DNA of 5,102 nucleotides from positions 1-5,102 of the forward strand of contig JAEWMV010000188.1 in assembly GCA_023393045.1 (NCBI GenBank), given 5' to 3'. Below the pieces are notes generated by a model. That model made no database searches and had not been told where the DNA came from. It was given only the letters and a program-made list of their open reading frames with translations. Source of the stretch: Bacillota bacterium (GTDB taxonomy: Bacteria > Bacillota > Clostridia > Christensenellales > CAG-138). Below, piece after piece: positions 1-5,102 of the stretch. Position 1 is the first letter of the stretch, and each line of letters begins with the position of its first letter. Made by a program: the position numbers and the translations under genes.

Positions 1-776
1 CCCACGTGCCGCCCGAGAAGCGGCCCACGGCCATGGTGTTCCAGAGCTACAACCTCTGGCCGCACATGACGGTGATGGAGAACATGGCCTTTGGCCTCAA
101 GCTGAGGAAAGTTCCAAAGGACGAGCGCCGCCGCCGCGTGATGGAAATGCTCGAGCTCGTGAAGATGGCGGGCATGGAGAACAAGTATCCCGGGCAGATG
201 TCGGGCGGGCAGCAGCAGCGCATCGCCATAGGCCGCTCCCTTTTGCTCAAGCCGGACGTGCTGCTGCTCGACGAGCCGTTCTCCGCGCTGGACGCGAAGA
301 TCCGCTCCCAGATGCGCGAGGAACTGCGCAAGATTCAGACCGATTTGAACATCACCGTCGTTTTCGTCACCCACGACCAGGAGGAGGCGATGGCGCTCTC
401 CGACCGCATCGTGGTGATGAACAAGGGTTCCTTCGAGCAGATGGGCACGCCGCGCGAAATCTACAACCGCCCCGTCAGCCGCTATGTAGCGGACTTCATC
501 GGCGAGATGAACTTCATCGCGCGCGGGGATGAGATCACCGCCGTGCGTCCGGAGAACATCGCCGTCACCGCGGGCCCGGGCGGCAATCTCACGGGCACGG
601 TGCGCACCATCATGATGCTGGGGCACTATATCGAAATTACGGTGGACACCGAGTACGGCATCGTAAAATCCTTTGTTTCCGCGGAACAGGCGCAGCAGTT
701 CAAGAGCGGGGATACGGTGGCGCTCAGTTTCGACAGCGCCTTCACATACCCGGCCGGAGAACTGCCAAAAGAGTGA
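1..776 (+). CDS. ABC importer ATP-binding subunit, PotA/FbpC-like (5' end outside window)
   Basis: This is the cytoplasmic ATPase that powers import by the binding protein and permease encoded just downstream. The reading frame is open to the left edge (complete codons from base 3), so the GTG at base 6 is an internal Val and not the start. Visible motifs in order are a Q-loop (VFQ, Gln at 42-44), the ABC signature MSGGQQQR (198-221), Walker B with catalytic Glu (VLLLDEP, 258-278), the D-loop SALD (282-293) and the switch His (THDQEEA, His at 372-374). Walker A must lie upstream; by family comparison about 70 residues are missing. After the ATPase core, a tail that includes AVRPENI (about 538-558) and a later LGHYIEI stretch fits the TOBE domain of the CUT1/FbpC/PotA group. 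The gene ends 80 bases before the binding-protein gene with no terminator between them, so the two are probably co-transcribed. The family is secure. The substrate (iron, polyamine, thiamine, phosphonate or sugar) is not determined. Confidence 0.95.
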   Translation, partial: HVPPEKRPTAMVFQSYNLWPHMTVMENMAFGLKLRKVPKDERRRRVMEMLELVKMAGMENKYPGQMSGGQQQRIAIGRSLLLKPDVLLLDEPFSALDAKIRSQMREELRKIQTDLNITVVFVTHDQEEAMALSDRIVVMNKGSFEQMGTPREIYNRPVSRYVADFIGEMNFIARGDEITAVRPENIAVTAGPGGNLTGTVRTIMMLGHYIEITVDTEYGIVKSFVSAEQAQQFKSGDTVALSFDSAFTYPAGELPKE

Positions 777-838
777 AGCTGGGCGGCGCAAAAGCAGGAC
801 GCAATTGCATCGTCGCTCTTCTAAATAAGCATTAAAAT

Positions 839-852
839 AGGAGGAATGAGGA
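839..852 (+). promoter_or_regulatory. Ribosome binding region of the solute-binding protein gene
   Basis: A perfect AGGAGG lies at 839-844, 12 bases before the ATG at 857, which is longer than the usual spacing. A second, weaker GAGGA at 848-852 lies 4 bases before it, which is shorter than usual. Either or both could position the ribosome. The pair supports 857 as the start. The 80-base gap before it (777-856) shows no convincing terminator or promoter. Confidence 0.7.
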
Positions 853-856
853 AACC

Positions 857-2008
857 ATGAAACGATTGCTTTCACTGTCGCTGATTCTCTTATTGGCCAT
901 TGGCATATTTGCGGGCTGCGACGCGCCCGCAAAGACCGATGGGGAGAAGCCTACCATCACGCTCTGGACGACCGGCTCACAGAACCTTTCCGACCTGTTC
1001 ACCGAGGCGATTGAAGCCTACAATGCGCGCCTCGAATCCACCGCCGTGGTGGAGCTGCAGTTCATCATGTCCGGCACGGGCGAGACCTCGCTCTCGGACC
1101 GCATGGGCGCGGCCTTCAAGACCAGCCAGGAGGACGCCGGGTTTGACCTGATCGCGGAAAACAGCACCTCCCTCAAGGGCTACATCGACGCGGCGGGCAG
1201 CGAGGACCTGTTCCTTGAAATCGACCTCACGCAGATCCCCAACTACGAGAACGTGCTCATCAAATCCGCGTTTGACAACGCCAAATGCGTGCCTTACCGC
1301 GGCACGACCGTGGTGTTTGCCTATGACAAGGAGCGCGTTCCCAACCCGCCGACCACCTGGGCGGAACTCACCCAGTGGATCAGGGACAATCCGGGCCGTT
1401 TCGCCTACAATCCCCCCAGCACCGGCGGCGCGGGCGGCGGCTTCGTGAGCACCTCCGTCTACAAGAGCCTGCCCGAAGAGGCCAAGACCTCCAACGACGA
1501 AAAGTGGATGGCCGAATGGGACGCGGGCTTTGCCTGGCTTACAGAAATCCATCCCTACCTCTATAAGTCCGGCGGCGCGGTGGTGTATCCCAACAAGAAC
1601 CAGGGTACGCTCGATCTGCTCATCAACAAGGAAGTGGACATCATCCCCGCCTGGGCGGATCAGGTGCTCACCAACATGGCAAACGGCACCCTCCCCGCGA
1701 GCACGGGCATGATGCAACTGAGCGACTATTCCCTCAACGGCACGGACGTGGTGTTCGCCATCCCCTCCATCGGCGCGAACGCCGAAGCCTGCTATGACTT
1801 CATCAACTTCATGATCAGCCCCGAGGGCCAGAAGATGTGCCTTGAGACCATCTATGCGGTGCCCGTTATCGACGCTTCCCTGATCGATTCTGAAGTTGTG
1901 GACGCTGTGTCCGGCCTGGATGTTTCCAACTTCTCCGTGATTTCGCTGGGCGACCTCGGCTCCAAGCTCAACGAGCGCTGGGACGCTGAAATCGCCACGC
2001 TGGGCTAA
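857..2008 (+). CDS. Lipoprotein solute-binding protein of an ABC importer (Fe3+/polyamine/thiamine-type superfamily, YnjB-like layout)
   Basis: This is an extracytoplasmic substrate receptor, 383 residues, anchored to the membrane by lipid. The N-terminus has a positive MKR, a Leu-rich hydrophobic stretch (4-18) and a lipobox IFAGC with the modifiable Cys at residue 21; Phe at -3 is less usual than Leu. The mature protein opens with TITLWTTGS (33-41), the first strand of a class-II periplasmic-binding fold. It continues with a hinge-type segment VPYRGTTVVFAYD (145-157), the family motif PPTTWAELTQWI (164-175), a Gly-rich loop at 188-200 and a C-terminal segment AEACYDFINFMISPEGQ (309-325) typical of bacterial solute-binding families 1, 6 and 8. 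Length and the PPTTWAEL plus Gly-rich-loop layout recall the uncharacterised YnjB group, but that is recognition by eye. It lies between the ATPase and permease genes of the same importer. The ligand is unknown; binding-protein sequence alone is a poor guide to it. Confidence 0.92.
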   Translation: MKRLLSLSLILLLAIGIFAGCDAPAKTDGEKPTITLWTTGSQNLSDLFTEAIEAYNARLESTAVVELQFIMSGTGETSLSDRMGAAFKTSQEDAGFDLIAENSTSLKGYIDAAGSEDLFLEIDLTQIPNYENVLIKSAFDNAKCVPYRGTTVVFAYDKERVPNPPTTWAELTQWIRDNPGRFAYNPPSTGGAGGGFVSTSVYKSLPEEAKTSNDEKWMAEWDAGFAWLTEIHPYLYKSGGAVVYPNKNQGTLDLLINKEVDIIPAWADQVLTNMANGTLPASTGMMQLSDYSLNGTDVVFAIPSIGANAEACYDFINFMISPEGQKMCLETIYAVPVIDASLIDSEVVDAVSGLDVSNFSVISLGDLGSKLNERWDAEIATLG

Positions 2009-2018
2009 ATTCAAAAAG

Positions 2019-2032
2019 GCGGCTTAAGCCGC
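2019..2032. repeat. Short perfect palindrome after the binding-protein gene
   Basis: The sequence GCGGCTTAAGCCGC reads the same on both strands and begins 10 bases after the stop codon of the binding-protein gene. It can fold as a 5-bp GC stem with a TTAA loop. An A-run precedes it (2013-2017), so only the minus strand would have the stem-then-T pattern of a terminator, and no minus-strand gene is seen there. It could equally be an operator half-site or an mRNA-end structure. Confidence 0.5.
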
Positions 2033-2048
2033 ATGGCAGTTCACCGGA

Positions 2049-2077
2049 TGCGGGGCGGACGATGCACCCGCCCCGCA
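2049..2077 (+). other. Intercistronic hairpin between binding-protein and permease genes
   Basis: Bases 2049-2058 (TGCGGGGCGG) pair perfectly with 2068-2077 (CCGCCCCGCA), giving a 10-bp stem, nine of its ten pairs G-C, with a 9-base loop. No T-run follows (CATCAATTAAAGG comes next), so it is not a standard terminator. Its position, 40 bases after the binding-protein stop and 9 bases before the permease ribosome binding site, fits a structure that protects the 3' end of the upstream message or dampens readthrough into the permease. Such arrangements are known in other importer operons where the binding protein is made in excess. The hairpin itself is certain; its role is inferred. Confidence 0.7.
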
Positions 2078-2085
2078 CATCAATT

Positions 2086-2093
2086 AAAGGAGG
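2086..2093 (+). promoter_or_regulatory. Ribosome binding site that fixes the permease start at 2101
   Basis: AAAGGAGG at 2086-2093 is followed by a 7-base spacer and ATG at 2101. An in-frame ATG at 2062 would add 13 residues (MHPPRTSIKG...), but it lies inside the hairpin loop, lacks a binding site at the right distance and yields a non-membrane-like leader. The start at 2101 is therefore chosen. Confidence 0.9.
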
Positions 2094-2100
2094 CCACGGC

Positions 2101-2952
2101 ATGCAAAAGCGCACATGGAAAACCAACCTTTTTATCGTGCTTATGCTGCTTCCCGCGCTGTTATTGTCGCTGGGCATCATCGCATATCCCATGCTCAACA
2201 CGGTTCTCAAGAGCTTCCGCAACGCCGAGGGCGCCTTTACGCTCGAGAATTATAAGTTCCTCTTTACGGATACGATCGCGCTGCAAAACATCTGGTTCAC
2301 GTTCTGGGTCACGATCGTCACGGTGCTGCTTGCGATCGCGTTTGCCTATGTGCTCTCGCTCTTCCTGCGCTTCTCGGAGGGGCGCATCAGCAAGATCATC
2401 GGCGCGCTCTATCTGCTGCCGCGCTTTGTGCCCACGCTCGTCGCCATCTACGCGATGATGACGATCGTGCGCGATTCGGGCTTCCTCAACCGCCTGTCGC
2501 AGCTTTTCGGTTACGACTTCAAGCCCGGCCTTCTCTTCAATCCAAAGGGCATCATCATGATGAACCTGTGGTTCAACATCCCCTTTGCGGCCATGATCAT
2601 CTCCGCGTCACTTGCGGGCATCCCCAACTCCGTGGTGGAAAGCGCGCGTGACGTCGGCGCAAATAAACTGAGCGTGTTCTTTAAAATGATCGTTCCGCTC
2701 TCCATCAAGGACGTGCTCATCGCCATGACCTTCGTATTCATGGGCAACATCAGCTCCTTCACCACGCCCTATCTCATCGGTCCCAACCATCCCATGATGC
2801 TGGGCGTGTACCTGCGGCGCCAGTTCTCCACGTATATGAATTACGAATTGTCCGCCGCGCTCTCGGTCGTCATCTTCCTCTTCTCCTCCATCTCCGCCGT
2901 GGTCTATCTCTACACCAACCTCAAGGAGAAGGAATGGGAGAAGGTGGACTGA
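2101..2952 (+). CDS. ABC importer permease subunit (MetI-like/BPD_transp_1)
   Basis: This is an integral membrane channel subunit of the importer, 283 residues starting at 2101. Hydrophobic segments at about 10-32, 66-89, 98-122, 150-173, 204-226 and 252-272 give the six helices usual for this family. The cytoplasmic coupling (EAA) loop is clear: ESARDVG (180-186), then the hydrophobic stretch to IVP (197-199), matching the EAA...G.........I.LP pattern that contacts the ATPase. It follows the binding-protein gene by 92 bases and is the last gene of the operon, since a strong terminator follows. Most relatives work as heterodimers with a second permease or as a fused double-length permease. 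No second permease lies in the window, so the partner may be encoded upstream of the ATPase, or the protein may form a homodimer. The family is certain; the substrate is not. Confidence 0.95.
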   Translation: MQKRTWKTNLFIVLMLLPALLLSLGIIAYPMLNTVLKSFRNAEGAFTLENYKFLFTDTIALQNIWFTFWVTIVTVLLAIAFAYVLSLFLRFSEGRISKIIGALYLLPRFVPTLVAIYAMMTIVRDSGFLNRLSQLFGYDFKPGLLFNPKGIIMMNLWFNIPFAAMIISASLAGIPNSVVESARDVGANKLSVFFKMIVPLSIKDVLIAMTFVFMGNISSFTTPYLIGPNHPMMLGVYLRRQFSTYMNYELSAALSVVIFLFSSISAVVYLYTNLKEKEWEKVD

Positions 2953-2992
2953 TACAAATTCAAGAAAGCTTCTGTCCTTCCAATCCAACCCT

Positions 2993-3007
2993 CCTGCGCA
3001 ACGCAGG
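2993..3007 (+). other. Small stem-loop ahead of the operon terminator
   Basis: CCTGCG (2993-2998) and CGCAGG (3002-3007) form a perfect 6-bp stem with a CAA loop. It lies just upstream of the terminator hairpin in the permease 3' untranslated region. It has no T-run of its own, and any role in stabilising the message end is a guess. Confidence 0.45.
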
Positions 3008-3010
3008 CGA

Positions 3011-3045
3011 AAAACCCGGTTCGTTTGAGCCGGTTTTTTTGTTTT
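3011..3045 (+). terminator. Rho-independent terminator of the ABC importer operon
   Basis: CCGGTTC (3016-3022) pairs with GAGCCGG (3027-3033), with one G-U pair and a GTTT loop. The preceding AAAA (3011-3014) can pair with part of the following T-run, across one mismatch. The stem is followed by seven Ts (3034-3040), G and four more Ts. It lies about 60 bases after the permease stop codon and marks the operon end. Confidence 0.92.
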
Positions 3046-3082
3046 ATTGAACAAGCCCCGCGGCGCCCTTCATGGATAATAA

Positions 3083-3111
3083 TTGATTTTTTTACAATAA
3101 AATGATATAAA
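3083..3111 (+). promoter_or_regulatory. Predicted sigma-A promoter of the unknown lipoprotein gene
   Basis: TTGATT (3083-3088, four of six matches to the -35 consensus) is separated by exactly 17 bases from TATAAA (3106-3111, five of six to the -10 consensus). A TG at 3103-3104 gives an extended -10. The region is markedly AT-rich against GC-rich genes on both sides. Transcription would start near 3118, leaving a leader of about 70 bases. An alternative -35, TTTACA at 3091-3096, lacks a well-spaced -10. Apart from the terminator and this promoter, the gap 2953-3188 holds nothing else I can support. Confidence 0.7.
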
Positions 3112-3188
3112 TAATAAAGCAACGGCCCTATCCGGCCAGTCACCCCCACGATGTAACCGCACAATAACAATAAGAAGAGGATGATTCA

Positions 3189-4091
3189 ATGAAAAAAACC
3201 ATTCTTCTCTCGCTCGCCTTGGCCCTGCTCCTGACGCTTGGCGCGTGCGGCGAGGCGCCCGCCGAAGCAGGCGCCACCCCTACGCCCACGTTTGGCATGA
3301 ACCAGCCGGACGCGACGCTTCCCGGCGGGGACGGCGCATCGGGCGCGCCTTCACCCGGCCAGACCCACGCCGGGGCCTCCCCCGAGGTCACGCGCAGCAC
3401 CACCTACGGGCCGAGCATATTCGTCATCGAAGCCTCTGGCTCCTGGCAGGACGAACTGGCGGAGGGCTACTACGCCAATTACGAATGCGAGTTCTATCTG
3501 GACAGAATCGAGCCTTACGAAATGTATGCGGACACGGGCACCTATCAGGGCGTATTCTGGATCAAGGCAACGATTGACGCGGACGACTTCATCAAGGACA
3601 TGATCAAGAACGTGCCCGGCCTTTCCGTCATCTTCGACGTGAGCGCGGAGGCCATGTGCGAGAACCTTTCCTTCTACCTGCGCGACGGGTACACCCGCAA
3701 CAACGCCCCCTCCTCCTACCAGATACCCAACGGGGAGGACGGCTTCACAGAGCCCGAGCACGCCGCGCTCGCGGACAACGGCAGCTTCGTGACCGTAACC
3801 ACGGCGGGCGATTTCACCGTGCTGGCGCAGGATTTCAACCAGGGCATCACGCTCTCCGAGAGCGAAAGCGTCGCGGGCGCAACGCAGGACGTGAGCTACG
3901 TCATCCACGTCGAACCCGACCCCAACATGGATAAGACCGTGCGCAAGGTCACCATCTACATCACCGCGGGCAACACCGCACATACCCTCGAGGGCACGCT
4001 CACCCGCCTGCCCGGCTATCCCGAAGATTTGCAGAAGTACAACGACGCAAACGCAAAGAACGATTTTCTCAACGGCCACAAGCCGTCGTAA
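3189..4091 (+). CDS. Lipoprotein of unknown function
   Basis: This is a 300-residue predicted lipoprotein that I do not recognise. Its start is supported by AGAGGA at 3176-3181 with a 7-base spacer. The signal peptide is clear: MKKT, a Leu/Ala-rich core (5-17) and a canonical lipobox LGAC with Cys20. Residues 21-70 are a low-complexity linker rich in Pro, Thr, Gly and Ala, which would hold the rest away from the membrane. The remaining 230 residues look like a soluble, mostly beta domain with many alternating polar and hydrophobic stretches (for example FVTVTT 200-205 and KVTIYITAG 253-261), many acidic and aromatic residues, and two cysteines (100 and 157) that might form a disulfide. No enzyme motif or transmembrane helix follows the signal. 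It has its own promoter and terminator, so it need not work with the importer upstream. A ligand-binding or envelope-surface role is possible but unproven. Confidence 0.88.
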   Translation: MKKTILLSLALALLLTLGACGEAPAEAGATPTPTFGMNQPDATLPGGDGASGAPSPGQTHAGASPEVTRSTTYGPSIFVIEASGSWQDELAEGYYANYECEFYLDRIEPYEMYADTGTYQGVFWIKATIDADDFIKDMIKNVPGLSVIFDVSAEAMCENLSFYLRDGYTRNNAPSSYQIPNGEDGFTEPEHAALADNGSFVTVTTAGDFTVLAQDFNQGITLSESESVAGATQDVSYVIHVEPDPNMDKTVRKVTIYITAGNTAHTLEGTLTRLPGYPEDLQKYNDANAKNDFLNGHKPS

Positions 4092-4114
4092 GAATACACG
4101 CTCAAGCATAGAAC

Positions 4115-4158
4115 AAACCGAACCTGCTCTTTCTTAACTGAGGGCAGGTTCGGTTTTT
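4115..4158 (+). terminator. Long-stem terminator between convergent genes, probably bidirectional
   Basis: Bases 4115-4130 pair with 4141-4156 (AAACCGAACCTGC against GCAGGTTCGGTTT, then a G-U, C-G and U-A pair), giving a 16-bp stem with a 10-base loop and a T-run at 4154-4158. It ends the lipoprotein transcript 23 bases after its stop codon. Read on the minus strand, the same stem is followed by TTTGTT, a weaker but plausible T-tract, so it may also end the protease transcript, whose stop lies at 4218. The 59 bases from 4159 to 4217 hold nothing else evident. Confidence 0.92.
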
Positions 4159-4217
4159 GCTGTATGGTGATTCGCGCGTCAATCCGTGCCGCTCATTGAT
4201 TTCCCTTCACAACGCCC

Positions 4218-4880
4218 TCACAGCAGCGCGACCCAGAGCGTAATCAAAGCGTCGTACATGCCGTGGGCGACGATCAGCGAGAGAAGCGTGACGCCCCTGC
4301 ACTTTTCGCGGAACACGCAGTAGATAAAGCCGATCAGGGCGGTCAAGCCGACCTGTGCGAAGCTGCCGTTGAAGATATGCAACAGGCCGAAGAGCGCCGA
4401 GGTGACGGCGATGGCAAGCCAGCGGGAATTCTTGATTTCCAGCAGCTTGTGGAACAGATAACCGCGAAACACCATCTCTTCGGCAAGCGCCACGCCAAAT
4501 ATCACATAGACGAATTCATAGGCGAACTGCCACGCTTTCGTATAGGAAGTGCTGCCGACATATTCCTTAAACCCCAAAAGGATGGGCAGCACGGTAAAAA
4601 GCGCGGACATCACGAGCGCAAGCGCAAGGCCCAAGAGTATCTGCTTCGGCACGCCGACCTTCGTGAAGCCGAGGCGGCCAAGCTTCTCCTTATTCGCCAG
4701 CATGAGTATGCCGGGTACCAGGAAAAGCAGCCACTGCGTGAGGATCATCAGAACCATGCGGGCAATCAGGGGAAAGCCCATCAGCAGGTATTGGTTGAAC
4801 AGCCTGACTCCAAAGAGCGCGGCAAAAACGCCCAGTGTGGCGATAATAAATTGGAATGCTGATTTTCCTGTTTTTTGCAT
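4218..4880 (-). CDS. CPBP-family intramembrane metalloprotease (Abi/CAAX-protease-like)
   Basis: This is a 220-residue polytopic membrane protein with the three CPBP active-site motifs intact: EEMVFR (Glu134, Glu135, Arg139), FGLLH (Phe164, His168) and HGMYD (His206, Asp210). In this family (related to Rce1) the glutamates and histidines form the catalytic site within the membrane. Hydrophobic segments at about 9-33, 38-62, 80-103, 119-133, 154-170, 175-190 and 197-217 agree with that. Bacterial members vary in role, including bacteriocin self-immunity, processing of small peptides or surface proteins, and signalling; nothing here selects one. The start is supported by GAGGGA at 4893-4888 (minus strand) with a 7-base spacer. 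It begins 12 bases after the stop of the flavoprotein gene, so the two are probably one transcript. No peptide precursor or bacteriocin gene is seen beside it. The family call is firm; the biological role is open. Confidence 0.93.
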   Translation of the reverse strand: MQKTGKSAFQFIIATLGVFAALFGVRLFNQYLLMGFPLIARMVLMILTQWLLFLVPGILMLANKEKLGRLGFTKVGVPKQILLGLALALVMSALFTVLPILLGFKEYVGSTSYTKAWQFAYEFVYVIFGVALAEEMVFRGYLFHKLLEIKNSRWLAIAVTSALFGLLHIFNGSFAQVGLTALIGFIYCVFREKCRGVTLLSLIVAHGMYDALITLWVALL

Positions 4881-4887
4881 AGGCGCT

Positions 4888-4893
4888 TCCCTC
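4888..4893 (-). promoter_or_regulatory. Ribosome binding site of the CPBP gene, overlapping the upstream stop codon
   Basis: On the minus strand TAGAGGGA contains both the TAG stop of the FMN-binding gene (4895-4893) and the GAGGGA binding site (4893-4888). The spacer to ATG (4880) is 7 bases. Ribosomes finishing the first gene would sit on the binding site of the second, which suggests coupled translation. Confidence 0.8.
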
Positions 4894-5102
4894 TACTTTT
4901 CAGCCTGCAGCAAGGCGTTTTCGACGGCCTGAAGATAGCCCTTTGAGGTTACCGTGGCGCCGCTTATCGCGTCCACCTGAAGCGATTGCTCCTCGATGAC
5001 GCGCCCGTAGAGCGGGGCGGGGTCCGACGTGCCCGCAGCGTCAAACGCAGCGCCGATGAGCTTGATGTCGGACACTTTGCCATCCTTCACCGTTACCTGC
5101 AC
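4893..5102 (-). CDS. FMN-binding domain protein, NqrC/RnfG-like (N-terminal part outside window)
   Basis: Only the last 69 residues are visible, and the frame runs off the right edge; the first visible codon GTG is an internal Val. The fragment has the pattern of the FMN_bind domain: a strand-turn-strand opening VTVKDGKVSDIKLIG, then the motif DAISGATVTS, followed by a closing helix (YLQAVENALLQAEK). In NqrC, RnfG and related extracytoplasmic proteins, the Thr of the DxxSGAT motif is covalently linked to FMN by the flavin transferase ApbE; here that is the Thr encoded at 4955-4953. The domain ends the protein, as it commonly does in small lipoprotein or membrane-anchored carriers. The missing part probably holds a signal or membrane anchor, but this cannot be seen. 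The likely role is electron transfer outside the membrane. It is followed 12 bases later by the CPBP protease gene. The domain call is firm; membership of a complete Rnf or Nqr complex is not supported by the visible neighbours. Confidence 0.9.
   Translation of the reverse strand: MQVTVKDGKVSDIKLIGAAFDAAGTSDPAPLYGRVIEEQSLQVDAISGATVTSKGYLQAVENALLQAEK

Noticed and set aside
805..838. Possible promoter in front of the binding-protein gene (TTGCAT and TAAAAT)
   Set aside because: The -35 match is poor and the spacing is 22 bases, so independent transcription is not supported; the gene is more simply read from the ATPase operon.
977..2014. A 345-codon open frame on the minus strand opposite the binding-protein gene
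   Set aside because: It is a mirror of the GC-rich codon pattern of the real gene. Its product is rich in Gly, Val, His and Arg without domain structure, and the plus-strand protein is a clear family member with signal peptide and ribosome binding site.
2062..2100. Longer permease start at ATG 2062
   Set aside because: It lies in a hairpin loop without a ribosome binding site. The ATG at 2101 has AAAGGAGG at ideal spacing.
3181..3192. Three-codon mini-frame ATG ATT CAA TGA overlapping the lipoprotein start
   Set aside because: Its ATG directly abuts the AGAGG element, leaving no spacer for initiation, so it is most likely chance.
3351..4109. A 252-codon open frame on the minus strand opposite the unknown lipoprotein
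   Set aside because: The plus-strand frame has a ribosome binding site, promoter, lipobox and terminator. The minus-strand product has the Val/Gly/Arg/His-rich composition of an antisense shadow and would start inside the terminator region.
4263..4862. A 199-codon plus-strand frame opposite the CPBP gene
   Set aside because: Its product is highly charged and Gln/His/Lys-rich with no fold-like pattern, whereas the minus strand encodes all three CPBP motifs.
4218..4880. CPBP protein as a bacteriocin immunity or phage-defence gene
   Set aside because: The family includes such members, but no bacteriocin precursor, export gene or defence neighbour is visible. The only neighbour is a flavoprotein.
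4893..5102. FMN-binding fragment as part of a full Rnf or Nqr complex
   Set aside because: The gene that follows is a protease and not another complex subunit, and a lone FMN_bind domain occurs widely outside these complexes. Only sequence beyond the right edge could show otherwise.

Overview
The window looks like part of a chromosome from a low-GC-phylum but GC-rich Clostridia-type bacterium, possibly one of the gut lineages related to Christensenellales. This is an inference from three things: strong AGGAGG-type ribosome binding sites, lipoproteins with short Lys/Arg-Leu signal peptides where a Gram-negative bacterium would use soluble periplasmic proteins, and GC-rich genes separated by AT-rich promoter DNA. 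No rRNA, tRNA, CRISPR array, insertion sequence or phage gene is visible. The content is ordinary accessory and transport metabolism. I found no convincing undescribed system.

Bases 1-2952 (+ strand) carry an ABC importer operon: the C-terminal three quarters of an ATPase (its start lies left of the window), a lipid-anchored solute-binding protein and one six-helix permease. A clear rho-independent terminator at 3011-3045 closes the operon. Sequence style places it in the Fe3+/polyamine/thiamine/phosphonate (PotA/FbpC-like) branch. The substrate cannot be read from sequence, although the binding protein has the size and layout of the uncharacterised YnjB-type proteins. Only one permease is visible. 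The partner is either encoded upstream of the ATPase or the permease works as a homodimer. The gap between the binding-protein and permease genes contains two GC-rich inverted repeats that may set their relative expression.

Bases 3083-4158 form an independent unit: a good sigma-A-type promoter, a 300-residue lipoprotein of unknown function with a Pro/Thr/Gly-rich linker, and a long-stemmed terminator. That terminator sits between convergent genes and probably serves both strands.

Bases 4218-5102 (- strand) hold a two-gene unit read right to left. First comes the C-terminal part of an FMN-binding (NqrC/RnfG-like) domain with a covalent-flavinylation motif. Twelve bases after it lies a CPBP-family membrane protease with all three active-site motifs, whose ribosome binding site overlaps the stop codon of the flavoprotein gene. 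The flavoprotein is cut by the right edge of the window.
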